Shown: positions 1-7,218 of the stretch, piece by piece | How the letters are laid out: each line of letters starts with the position of its first letter | Position numbering within the stretch: position 1 is the first letter of the stretch | Origin: Bacteroidaceae bacterium | GTDB lineage: Bacteria > Bacteroidota > Bacteroidia > Bacteroidales > Bacteroidaceae | Reading direction: 5' to 3' | Length of the DNA: 10,790 bases | Assembly (NCBI GenBank): GCA_021443285.1 | Contig: JABUUG010000026.1 | Location: 1 to 10,790 of the forward strand | Position numbers and translations under genes: made by a program | Notes under the pieces: generated by a model | What the model saw: only the letters and a program-made list of their open reading frames with translations | The model's database searches: none | What the model was told of the DNA's origin: nothing

Positions 1-966
1 GAGTGTGGCGATGAGTCGGTTTAGCATACGGGACAGGTATTTCCAGCCTGCCTTGTTGTGCGCTGTGTCAATGATGATGTCTGGTTTGGATGCAACTTTC
101 TGCCAACGTCCGATAAGTCCTGTGCGTTGGGATATTTTTGTAAGGGAGTCTTTGAATATGCTGATGTCGTCTCTCAGTCCGAGGGTAGGGAAGAGTTTTG
201 TGGCGGTGAACACAGTGCGGATATTGTGTTTCTGGTAGTCTGCCTTTAGTTCGCAGTGGTGTATGTAGGGTTTTATCTCGGCAATGCTTGTGTCTTGCTG
301 TGCGAACTGTATTGGTGCATTGTTCTGCCGGGCAACTTCGAGGAATATGGGTTTTGTCTGTGGTGTAGTCTCTCCTATGATAACGGGAACATTGGGCTTT
401 ATGATTCCTGCCTTCTGTCGTGCTATCTGCGACAATGTTTTTCCGAGGAGTGCGGTGTGGTCGTGGCTGATGTTTGTGATAACGGAGAGGAGTGGGGTGA
501 TGATGTTTGTACAGTCGAGTAGTCCTCCAAGTCCGACTTCTATGACTGCGATATCAACTGCGGCATTTCGGAAATAGTCAAATGCCATTGCAGTTGTGAG
601 TTCAAAGAAAGATGGTTGTAAGGGTTCGAAAAACTGGCGGTGCTCCTGAACGAAACATACGACCTGTTCTTCTGGTATCATCTCTCCGTTTACGCGTATC
701 CGTTCTCTGAATGAGTAGATGTGTGGGGATGTATATAAACCTACTTTGTATCCGAGTCCCTGGAGGTATGATGCGAGCATTGAGGAGCAACTTCCCTTCC
801 CGTTTGTGCCGGCGACGTGAATTGTTTTGTAGGCTGTGTGTGGGTGGTTGAGGTGGTCGTCGAGGGCGTGTGTGTTGTGGAGGTTGTTCTTATATGCGGA
901 TGCTCCGATGTTGCGGAACATTGGCGTTGTGTTATAGAGGTAGTCTATGGTTTGCTGGTAGTCCAA
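1..966 (-). CDS. folC: Bifunctional dihydrofolate synthase / folylpolyglutamate synthase, 3' end outside window
   Basis: Cytosolic Mur-ligase-type enzyme that adds glutamate to dihydropteroate and then to reduced folates, using ATP. 322 codons are present; the family is usually about 420-440 residues, so roughly the last 100 are cut off by the left edge. Visible motifs: P-loop HVAGTNGKGS (residues 50-59), YTSPHIYSFRERIRVNG (78-94), EVGLGGLLDCTN (143-154), NISHDHTALLG (165-175), RQKAGIIKP (183-191, whose first Lys is the usual carbamylated one), and DTAHN (300-304). The third motif normally reads GLGGR. The start is uncertain. TTG at 964-966, two bases after the feoB stop, gives an N-terminus (LDYQQTIDYLYN) that matches the usual family start. 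An in-frame ATG at 1015-1017 would add 17 residues and overlap feoB by 49 bases. The function is secure; the start is not. Confidence 0.93.
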   Translation of the reverse strand, partial: MDYQQTIDYLYNTTPMFRNIGASAYKNNLHNTHALDDHLNHPHTAYKTIHVAGTNGKGSCSSMLASYLQGLGYKVGLYTSPHIYSFRERIRVNGEMIPEEQVVCFVQEHRQFFEPLQPSFFELTTAMAFDYFRNAAVDIAVIEVGLGGLLDCTNIITPLLSVITNISHDHTALLGKTLSQIARQKAGIIKPNVPVIIGETTPQTKPIFLEVARQNNAPIQFAQQDTSIAEIKPYIHHCELKADYQKHNIRTVFTATKLFPTLGLRDDISIFKDSLTKISQRTGLIGRWQKVASKPDIIIDTAHNKAGWKYLSRMLNRLIATL

Positions 967-968
967 GT

Positions 969-3431
969 TTAAATAAGAAGAGATGATATGAGTTTGATGA
1001 GGGCTGAAACTATCCATGCGAGCAGTGTTGTGTATGCGGCGGCGAAGGCAGCCCATTTCCAAGAACCGGTTTCTGCCTTTATTGCGGAGATGGTTGCTAT
1101 GCAGGGGAAATATAGAAGCACAAAGACCAGGTAACAGAATGCTGTAAGGGCGTCTATGCCACTACCTGCCATCTTTTCGTGCAAAATACTGAGAGTTTCT
1201 GACTTCGCATTGCTGTCTGTAATGTCGGAGTTGTCTGCGTAGAGGACTCCGAGTGTGGAGGCATTGATTTCTTTTGCACTTATTCCGGCTATCAGACTGA
1301 CATCGAGTTTCCAGTCAAATCCTTGTGGTCGGAAGACTGGTTCTATTATTTTACCAATCTTCCCGAGATAGCTCTGCTCCTGCTGTTGTTCGGATGTGAG
1401 TCCGGGTGTGTGCGGGAAGTAGGTGAGTGCCCAAACGGCAATGGAGCCGATGAGTATTATCCCTCCCATCTTTTTCAGATATTGTCTGCCTTTTTCCCAT
1501 GTGTGGCGTAGTGTTGCCTTGAGTGTGGGGAAGCGGTATGGTGGCAGTTCCATGACAAACGGCACGTCTTCGCCCTTTACGAGAAATTTGCTGAATAGAC
1601 GGCAGACGACTACTGCTGTAAGCATTCCAATGGCGTAAAGTGCTGCAAGCATAACTGCCTGATATTTAACGGCAAAAAAGGTTCCGGCAATCATTATGTA
1701 AACTGGCAGTCTGGCAGAACAGCTCATGAAGGGTATGACCATCATTGTGAGTAGTCTAGAGCGTCTGCTTTCTATTGTTCTTGTTGCCATGACTGCGGGT
1801 ACGTTGCAGCCAAAGCCCATGATGAGTGGTATAAAGGATTTCCCGTGCAATCCCATCTTGTGCATTACCTTGTCCATTATGAATGCCGCCCGCGCCATAT
1901 ATCCGCAGTCTTCCATAAAGGAGATGAAGGTGTAGAGTATGAGTATCTGTGGGAAAAAGACTATGACTGCGCCAATACCTGCTACCGCACCGTCAACGAC
2001 CATATCCCGAAATATTCCCTGCGGCAGTGTGGCGCTGAGTTTTTCTGACAACCATTCCACCCCCATCTCAATTCCCTCCATAGGATATTGTCCGAGGAAG
2101 AAGGTGGTGTAGAACATTACGAATATGATAAACATAAAGAGAGGCATTCCGATATATCTGTGTGTGAGGAATGCGTCTATGAGGTGTGTTGTCTTGTATG
2201 TGTCCCTCTGTGTCCCCTCCTTGCTTCCCGCCTCCTTGAGTGCTCCGTGTATTATACCGTAGCGGGCATTCATGATGGCAGTCTCTGCATCTTCCTGCAA
2301 ATCGTTCTCAACATGTACGGATGCTTTGTCTCTTATGGCGAGAATATCCTTTGCGTTTGGGAACTGCTGTATGACGCTTTCCACATCACGATCGTTTTCG
2401 AGAAGTTTTATGGCGAGATAACGGGTGGAGAACTGCAAGCGCAGGTTGTAGTTTTTCTGCAGTTCAGTCTGTATGTCCTTAATGGCCCGTTCTATGAATT
2501 CTCCGTAGTTGAGGTGTATGTGCCGGAGGGCGAGTTTGTGTGTGTGGAGATGGTGTTTGTCGTCGTTGTTGTGCGAATGTGTCTTGTTGTATGCAATACC
2601 TTCGTAAACCCTGATAATCAGTCCGAAGAGTTGCTCGACTCCCATGCCGGACTTGAACGAAGTGGGTACCATTGGTATGCCGAGCAGTTCGCTGAGGACT
2701 TCTATGTCAAGAGTGTCTCCTCGTTTTTCAAACTCATCATACATATTCAGCGCACCGACAACGCGCAGGTTCATGTCTATGAGCTGTGTTGTGAGGTAGA
2801 GGTTTCTTTCGAGGTTAGTGGAGTCAATGGCATTGATAATGACATCGGGCATTTTCTCTACAATCTGCTTCCTGACATACAGCTCTTCGGGGCTATAGGC
2901 GGAGAGGGAGTATGTGCCCGGGAGATCTACTATGTTGAACTGGAAGCCCTTGTAATGGAATATGCCTTCTTTTGCATCTACAGTAACACCGCTGTAGTTG
3001 CCAACTCTCTCATGTGCCCCGGAAACATAGTTGAAAAGAGATGTCTTGCCGCAGTTTGGATTGCCGATTAGGGCTACGTTGATGGTACGACCCTGTCGCA
3101 TAGCTTCATGCCTAAGCTGCGAGTTCAGTTCTGGATGAGTAAGGCAGTCATCGTTATCTTCAACAGTCGTAACTTTTGCTCCCGCAGAAACATCAATAAT
3201 GCTTTTCCTGTCAGCAACTACCTCAATCATAGCCGCCTCGGCCTTTCGCAGGCTGACCTCGTATCCCATTATTTTGTATTTTACGGGATCTTGGAGCGGT
3301 GCGTTTTGCATAACCTGCACTTTCTTACCACGTATGAATCCCATTTCCACAATTCGTTTGCGGAAACCACCGTGGCCAAGAACTTTTACGATGTATCCTG
3401 TTTCGCCGTTTTTAAGTTCGGAAAGTTTCAT
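969..3431 (-). CDS. feoB: Fused FeoA-FeoB ferrous iron transporter
   Basis: Inner-membrane GTP-dependent Fe(II) uptake protein of 820 residues, a FeoA-FeoB fusion of the kind common in Bacteroidota. Residues 1-75 form the SH3-like FeoA domain, followed by a linker (76-115) and a G domain. The G domain has G1 GNPNCGKTS (123-131), G2 Thr150, G3 DLPG (169-172) and G4 NMYD (229-232). A helical spacer follows to about 400, then the polytopic membrane region (about 425-820). Both pore-type motifs are intact: GFGCNVPAV (539-547) and SCSARLPVY (570-578). The segment 285-306 holds eight histidines. The start is ATG at 3429-3431. The gene follows the OmpA-like gene by 25 bases and precedes folC by 2. 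No separate feoC is present, and no Fur-like box is apparent in the 25-base gap, so any iron control probably acts further upstream. Confidence 0.97.
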   Translation of the reverse strand: MKLSELKNGETGYIVKVLGHGGFRKRIVEMGFIRGKKVQVMQNAPLQDPVKYKIMGYEVSLRKAEAAMIEVVADRKSIIDVSAGAKVTTVEDNDDCLTHPELNSQLRHEAMRQGRTINVALIGNPNCGKTSLFNYVSGAHERVGNYSGVTVDAKEGIFHYKGFQFNIVDLPGTYSLSAYSPEELYVRKQIVEKMPDVIINAIDSTNLERNLYLTTQLIDMNLRVVGALNMYDEFEKRGDTLDIEVLSELLGIPMVPTSFKSGMGVEQLFGLIIRVYEGIAYNKTHSHNNDDKHHLHTHKLALRHIHLNYGEFIERAIKDIQTELQKNYNLRLQFSTRYLAIKLLENDRDVESVIQQFPNAKDILAIRDKASVHVENDLQEDAETAIMNARYGIIHGALKEAGSKEGTQRDTYKTTHLIDAFLTHRYIGMPLFMFIIFVMFYTTFFLGQYPMEGIEMGVEWLSEKLSATLPQGIFRDMVVDGAVAGIGAVIVFFPQILILYTFISFMEDCGYMARAAFIMDKVMHKMGLHGKSFIPLIMGFGCNVPAVMATRTIESRRSRLLTMMVIPFMSCSARLPVYIMIAGTFFAVKYQAVMLAALYAIGMLTAVVVCRLFSKFLVKGEDVPFVMELPPYRFPTLKATLRHTWEKGRQYLKKMGGIILIGSIAVWALTYFPHTPGLTSEQQQEQSYLGKIGKIIEPVFRPQGFDWKLDVSLIAGISAKEINASTLGVLYADNSDITDSNAKSETLSILHEKMAGSGIDALTAFCYLVFVLLYFPCIATISAIKAETGSWKWAAFAAAYTTLLAWIVSALIKLISSLLI

Positions 3432-3456
3432 GCGGGGGCTATAACATAGGTGGGGA

Positions 3457-3933
3457 CTACTTCTTGTTGTCGTTAAATAGTACGACTCGGTTGTATTCCG
3501 TTACATCATACAGCACGGCTGTAGCACCATAAGGGGCGGCATTCAGTTGATGTACAGGCACCTTGTATTTTGTTGAGAGTACAGAGATGACTGTCTCCGC
3601 ACGTTTCTTGCAAAGTAGGTCTGCGTTTTCTTCATCATTAGATGCAAAAGCCCTTACCTCAATTACTGACGCAGTGTTTTTCTTTGCATACTTGGCAAGC
3701 ATCTCAATGGAAGCCATCTGGGAATCGTTGATAACGGAAGAGTTCTTCGTGAAAAGCACGGATGGCATGAGGTTCGGGGCTGTGAGGAGTTTCTGCTTAG
3801 CCTGTTTTATAGCGAGCTGTTTTTTCAGTTCTGCTATTTCCCGGTCCTTTGCGTTGAGCTGGTCCTGATAGGTCGTTTGTGCTGCCATCGGCATGGAGAT
3901 GGCAAGCATCAGTAGTGGTATATATTTTCTCAT
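3457..3933 (-). CDS. OmpA-like domain periplasmic protein
   Basis: A 158-residue exported protein. Residues 1-18 form a signal peptide (MRKYIPLLMLAISMPMAA) with a likely cleavage before Gln19. Residues 23-50 form a short charged coiled coil rich in Lys, Glu and Gln. Residues about 58-153 fit the OmpA C-terminal fold: FTKNSSVINDSQ (61-72), a helix ending KYAKKN (81-86), VIEVRAFAS (90-98), CKKRAETV (108-115) and a closing NRVVLF (148-153). There is no beta-barrel, so it is probably a soluble periplasmic protein touching peptidoglycan or an envelope partner. The Asp that usually contacts diaminopimelate is replaced around AFAS (95-98), though the later Arg (111) remains. It starts 59 bases after the lipoprotein gene, a gap that could hold its own promoter, and sits 25 bases before feoB. 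The exact role is unknown. Confidence 0.85.
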   Translation of the reverse strand: MRKYIPLLMLAISMPMAAQTTYQDQLNAKDREIAELKKQLAIKQAKQKLLTAPNLMPSVLFTKNSSVINDSQMASIEMLAKYAKKNTASVIEVRAFASNDEENADLLCKKRAETVISVLSTKYKVPVHQLNAAPYGATAVLYDVTEYNRVVLFNDNKK

Positions 3934-3992
3934 TATATCTTAATTTGGATTCTATAGTCCCTTTAGCACCTCTTTATTATTGGAAGTTGTAA

Positions 3993-5276
3993 TTAATACT
4001 TTGATATTACCGATGCGAACTGCATCAGCATACCTTGTGTTACCCAATACTGCGGAACTGGGTTTCCGAGGAAACGGAAATCGTCAATCATAAGCTTGGA
4101 ATCGTAGTCAGCAACCTTGATCGCCGTTGTCCCGAAATATCCCTTGTCGCTGTAATCTATGACAAGCCAGTCTTTGGTAACAGAGTGAACACCAAGTATA
4201 TATGTGATGATTTTTACAGAAATGCCTTCGTTTGCATAGGTTCTGAACGGTGCCGTTGAGAAGCAGATGCGCTCGGGACAGTCGTAGTCATACTGTTCTG
4301 ACAGTATGCGCAGGACTTTCGGTGTACAGTTGTTCTCCACTGTGACGTCACTGAATGCCGGAGGGGGTGCTGCGGGCCCCATATCGCTTGTCAGGAGAAC
4401 GTATGTGGAATAGAATGTTGATACAAACTGGCGTGACTTTGCAAGCTGTGATTCTGTTTCCTTTGAAAGAGACTGTCTGAGTATCTTTTTTGCATTTGGC
4501 GACATCGCTTCTATTGCACCGACATATTTCTTCAGGGGCAATACAATTGTTGTCGGTAACGTGGTTGTGGTGGGGTATGCGTACAGCGTGTCCTTCTTGA
4601 AGTTGTAGCAGAACGCCTTTGTCGTTATCACATCGTGTATTTCCGGAAGGTCGTTTGACTGTATCGTTGCTGCGCCTCTGAGGACTGCTCTAATTTTTGT
4701 CTGATCAAACATATCATCCGCGGACAGCACACAGTTTTTTGTTCTGTCGTAATTTACTGACTTATAACGTGGTATATATCCTTCATCTGTGCTTGTAAAG
4801 CAGATGTTGTATGAGGCAAAGCTGGGAGTGTACATATATTCTGACACGGCAACGTGTACAGTCTTTATGTCTTCTGTATTTCCATCTTTTTTCTCTATAT
4901 ACTGACAGAGCGACTCATAGTCGGGCTTGATTCCAGCTATAGGTTCTGCATTTGCCACATAATAATCAGCAAAAGCCTTATATAGCGCGAGGGTATCGTT
5001 GTTCTGGAGGAATCTCTCGACAAGCGTTTTGTCAGTTAGCGAATCGGAAGTTATGGAGAATATCTGTGAGACAATGGCTTTGCGGAGGTCTTTCAGGGAG
5101 TCAGGCAACTGCAGTGACAGCTCTATGTGCCACATTTCTCCAGTCTGCTTGTTCTGCATGTTCTGCATGTACTGGTATTCCGAGAAATGTGGTGCTGGCT
5201 TTTGTTCTGTTGTTTCCTGTTTTTTGCTACAGGAAAATAATAGTAGTACAGCTATTGATATGATGAAAAATCTCAT
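3993..5276 (-). CDS. Putative lipoprotein with DUF3298/RsiV-like middle region
   Basis: A 427-residue predicted lipoprotein. Residues 1-15 are a hydrophobic signal and the lipobox LFSC gives acylated Cys16, followed by a Lys/Glu/Gln-rich tether (SKKQETTEQ). Residues about 45-255 resemble the DUF4163/DUF3298 arrangement of RsiV and PdaC-like proteins: a YKSVNYD strand (171-177), CVLSADDMF (182-190) followed by a helix (IRAVLRGAA), then an aromatic strand and VLPLKKYVGAI (245-255). This assignment is by eye and tentative. The C-terminal part (about 283-402) looks like a second domain, with NCTPKVLRIL (316-325), VKIITYILG (354-362), DWLVIDY (369-375) and KLMIDDFRF (394-402). That order recalls the C-terminal domain of the neighbour at 5290-6108, 13 bases upstream, suggesting that the two proteins work together in the envelope. 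Function unknown. Confidence 0.85.
   Translation of the reverse strand: MRFFIISIAVLLLFSCSKKQETTEQKPAPHFSEYQYMQNMQNKQTGEMWHIELSLQLPDSLKDLRKAIVSQIFSITSDSLTDKTLVERFLQNNDTLALYKAFADYYVANAEPIAGIKPDYESLCQYIEKKDGNTEDIKTVHVAVSEYMYTPSFASYNICFTSTDEGYIPRYKSVNYDRTKNCVLSADDMFDQTKIRAVLRGAATIQSNDLPEIHDVITTKAFCYNFKKDTLYAYPTTTTLPTTIVLPLKKYVGAIEAMSPNAKKILRQSLSKETESQLAKSRQFVSTFYSTYVLLTSDMGPAAPPPAFSDVTVENNCTPKVLRILSEQYDYDCPERICFSTAPFRTYANEGISVKIITYILGVHSVTKDWLVIDYSDKGYFGTTAIKVADYDSKLMIDDFRFLGNPVPQYWVTQGMLMQFASVISKY
5151..5168 (-). repeat. Two perfect 9-bp tandem repeats within the lipoprotein gene
   Basis: GTTCTGCAT occurs twice in tandem on the plus strand. Read on the coding strand this gives Met-Gln-Asn twice (residues 37-42), just after the lipoprotein tether. 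The unit is a multiple of three, so copy changes would alter linker length without shifting the frame. With only two copies it may be incidental. Confidence 0.6.
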
Positions 5277-5289
5277 TTGTTTTCGTTTG

Positions 5290-6108
5290 TTAATGGATGT
5301 TGTTTATGGTGTCTGCGTCATCGTGCATTATTTCAGCCTTAATCTGGGATTCCTCTATTGTGCGTCTGGCTCTGGTCTTCAGGCTTGTGCCGTGGTCGAT
5401 GAAGTCATCTATCAGCCATGCTCCGTCTTCTTTAAGCATTTTTAGTTCTATAACACTTGTCTCCTGACCATCTCGGAATGGTCGCACATAAACCTTCACA
5501 GTAGCCAGGTCTTCATAGCAGTCTATTATTTTTACCATTTCAAGGTGCGGTTTGTCGCAGTCCTGTGCCGAAATCCAGTAGTCGTAGTCCAGCCAGTACT
5601 CCCCCGTTTGGTTGGCCTGCTGGATCAGCTGGTATAGGCGGCTGGTGCAGTATCTGCCGGTATAGTTCACCTGAGGTTTATATTGTAGCACATCGTCATA
5701 GATACGTTGAACACGCTTTCTGATTTCTGCCTCACGTTCTTTCTCTCTCATTTGCAATTGCTCCTCATAGCTAAGGGATGGGGAATCTTCCTCCTCTTCC
5801 AGTCTGTTAGATAAGGTGTCAGAGGTATCTTCCTTGGGTATGAGAGCATTGGAGTGAGTCTGTGTGTTGTTATACATAATTACTGTAGCAGCTGCGATTA
5901 CAGCTATGATAAGCAGTATTATGAGACATCCGTATAGCGACTTTTTGTTGTCATTGTTTTTGTCTCTCCTATTTCTTGAGTCTTTGTGTCTTTGTGTCTG
6001 TTTTGTAGAGACGTCGCCGATGGTATTTGCCGCCAATGATTCTCCACATTCAGGGCAGAACTTGGCGTTTGTGGGCAGGAGAGCGCCGCAGTATGGACAG
6101 TATTGCAT
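5290..6108 (-). CDS. Zinc-ribbon membrane protein with DUF3828-like C-terminal domain
   Basis: A 272-residue protein with four parts. Residues 3-22 are a zinc ribbon with CPYC (4-7) and CPEC (18-21). Residues 30-57 are a basic, Ser/Asn/Asp-rich linker. Residues 58-79 form one hydrophobic helix (from LYGCLIILLI). Residues 100-135 are highly charged and probably helical. The C-terminal region (about 133-240) includes YCTSRLYQLI (153-162), LDYDYWISAQDC (173-184), VKIIDCY (192-198), VKVYV (204-208) and GAWLIDDF (229-236), a pattern that fits DUF3828-like domains. The positive charge before the helix suggests that the ribbon is cytoplasmic and the C-terminal domain periplasmic. It begins 10 bases after tsaE and ends 13 bases before the lipoprotein gene. 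The zinc ribbon and membrane segment are clear; the DUF3828 name is by eye, and the function is unknown. Confidence 0.88.
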   Translation of the reverse strand: MQYCPYCGALLPTNAKFCPECGESLAANTIGDVSTKQTQRHKDSRNRRDKNNDNKKSLYGCLIILLIIAVIAAATVIMYNNTQTHSNALIPKEDTSDTLSNRLEEEEDSPSLSYEEQLQMREKEREAEIRKRVQRIYDDVLQYKPQVNYTGRYCTSRLYQLIQQANQTGEYWLDYDYWISAQDCDKPHLEMVKIIDCYEDLATVKVYVRPFRDGQETSVIELKMLKEDGAWLIDDFIDHGTSLKTRARRTIEESQIKAEIMHDDADTINNIH

Positions 6109-6118
6109 AAATGTTCTA

Positions 6119-6508
6119 TTACTGGTGCGAGATTTTTATTCGGAGACAGTCTTGTGGAAGAAGTTCCTCAATGAGTTCCGGCCATTCTATCATGCAGAGG
6201 TTTCCGCTTTCTATATACTCTTCATAACCAATGTCATAGACTTCCTCTATGCGTTTTATGCGGTAGAAATCAAAATGGAATATGGGTGCTCCGTTGATGC
6301 CTGAGGTATATTCGTTGACTATGGCAAATGTGGGGGAGTTAACCACATCGGTTACCTGTAGTTCATCGCACAGCGCCTTGATGAATGTTGTCTTGCCTGC
6401 CCCCATCTTCCCATAAAAGGCAATAACCTTTGCTCTCCCGTACTGCGACAGGAAATCGCGGGCTGCCTGATGAATGTTCTCGAGTGGTGGCAGTATCAAT
6501 TCTGTCAT
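6119..6508 (-). CDS. tsaE: tRNA t6A37 biosynthesis ATPase TsaE
   Basis: A small cytosolic P-loop ATPase (129 residues, near the short end of the family) that works with TsaB and TsaD to make N6-threonylcarbamoyladenosine at position 37 of ANN-decoding tRNAs. Neither partner is in this window. Motifs: Walker A GKMGAGKTT (33-41), the switch-like NSPTFAIVNEY (57-67), FHFDFYRI (77-84) supplying the Walker B-type Asp80, the acidic helix EEVYDIGYEEY (88-98), and MIEWPE (106-111) with the diagnostic Glu108-Trp109. All expected residues are present and no truncation is seen. The start is ATG at 6506-6508, 23 bases after the lysozyme stop; 10 bases separate its stop from the zinc-ribbon gene. Such tight packing suggests cotranscription, though nothing indicates a functional link to the envelope genes. 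Confidence 0.96.
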   Translation of the reverse strand: MTELILPPLENIHQAARDFLSQYGRAKVIAFYGKMGAGKTTFIKALCDELQVTDVVNSPTFAIVNEYTSGINGAPIFHFDFYRIKRIEEVYDIGYEEYIESGNLCMIEWPELIEELLPQDCLRIKISHQ

Positions 6509-6531
6509 TTTTGAGTAGTGATTAATAGAAA

Positions 6532-7218
6532 TTAGTCTTTTATATATCGTATCTCACGCATGGAATGGTTCCCCATAAAACGTGACTTGTCCACATATCC
6601 ACGAATACCTCTGATGGTTCCTTTAGCTGTGTATTGCCACATGCAGTATTCTTTTTCATCGTTCAGTACGGGAGGCTCATCCGTGTAGCAGGCTATCATC
6701 AGCGGATAGCCGTCAATTTTGCCCAACAGATAGTTGTTGTAGAAATTTTTGTAGGTATAAAGCAGAGGTTTTTGGTGTATTGCCTCTTCAACAAGTTCTA
6801 TGAACTTGAACAATGAGTCGCAGAAGCGGGATGCCGAATACCCCCCCGCAGACTCAATGTCTATCATAGGTAGAAGGTCTTGTTGCTCAGCCTTGCACTG
6901 CGCCATGAAGTTCTGCAACTGTATATGTTGCGGGGTTTTCGGACGATAGAAATGGTAGCTGCCTACCTTCAGCCCATACGCCTTTGCCAGTTCTATGTTG
7001 TTGAGGTATTTGGGATCCTGGTTATCTCCCCCCTCCGTACATTTTATATATACATACGCCATTTTCGAATTATCTCCGATATGCTCCCAAAACACGTTTC
7101 CCTGATAATGGCTTATGTCTATCCCGTGAACATGAGAACATGTGTCTTCACACAATTCTTGTGCAGAAAGGCTGAGAGTTGATAGCAAAAAGAGTGTATA
7201 AAATAATATTTTTTTCAT
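6532..7218 (-). CDS. Secreted GH25 family lysozyme (N-acetylmuramidase)
   Basis: A 228-residue exported muramidase of glycoside hydrolase family 25, predicted to cleave the MurNAc-GlcNAc bond of peptidoglycan. The signal peptide covers residues 1-19 (MKKILFYTLFLLSTLSLSA). The single TIM-barrel domain has the expected landmarks: HGIDISHYQG (31-40), YIKCTEGG (57-64), GSYHFYRP (86-93), MIDIE (118-122), LLYTYKNFY (152-160), and MWQYTAKGTIRGIRGYVD (193-210). The active-site acids expected for the family, Asp34, Asp120, Glu122 and Asp210, are all present. There is no cell-wall binding repeat, so the protein is a bare catalytic domain, probably periplasmic. Its ATG overlaps the upstream gene's TGA stop in an ATGA arrangement, suggesting translational coupling. 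Seven consecutive G bases lie just after the active-site Glu122 codon. No phage genes flank it, so it is more likely a housekeeping remodelling enzyme than an endolysin. Confidence 0.94.
   Translation of the reverse strand: MKKILFYTLFLLSTLSLSAQELCEDTCSHVHGIDISHYQGNVFWEHIGDNSKMAYVYIKCTEGGDNQDPKYLNNIELAKAYGLKVGSYHFYRPKTPQHIQLQNFMAQCKAEQQDLLPMIDIESAGGYSASRFCDSLFKFIELVEEAIHQKPLLYTYKNFYNNYLLGKIDGYPLMIACYTDEPPVLNDEKEYCMWQYTAKGTIRGIRGYVDKSRFMGNHSMREIRYIKD

Noticed and set aside
5..577. Several plus-strand and overlapping open frames at the left edge
   Set aside because: The whole stretch is explained by the minus-strand folC frame with its P-loop and other motifs.
2088..3071. A 327-codon open frame on the plus strand opposite feoB
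   Set aside because: It lies fully antisense to the strongly supported FeoAB coding sequence, has no recognisable domain, and its Cys/Val/Tyr-rich composition is what a reverse-complement shadow of this gene would give.
3934..3992. Possible promoter for the OmpA-like gene and feoB
   Set aside because: The 59-base gap is AT-rich and could hold a promoter, but no TAnnTTTG/TTTG pair or Fur-like dyad could be identified, so it is not listed as a site.
5981..5996. Two tandem copies of the 8-bp unit TCTTTGTG in the zinc-ribbon gene linker
   Set aside because: A non-triplet repeat can cause phase variation, but only two copies are present in a charged linker, too few to suggest an active contingency locus.
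6532..7218. Lysozyme as a prophage endolysin
   Set aside because: It has a signal peptide, and no holin, tail, capsid or integrase gene is near; neighbours are chromosomal housekeeping genes.
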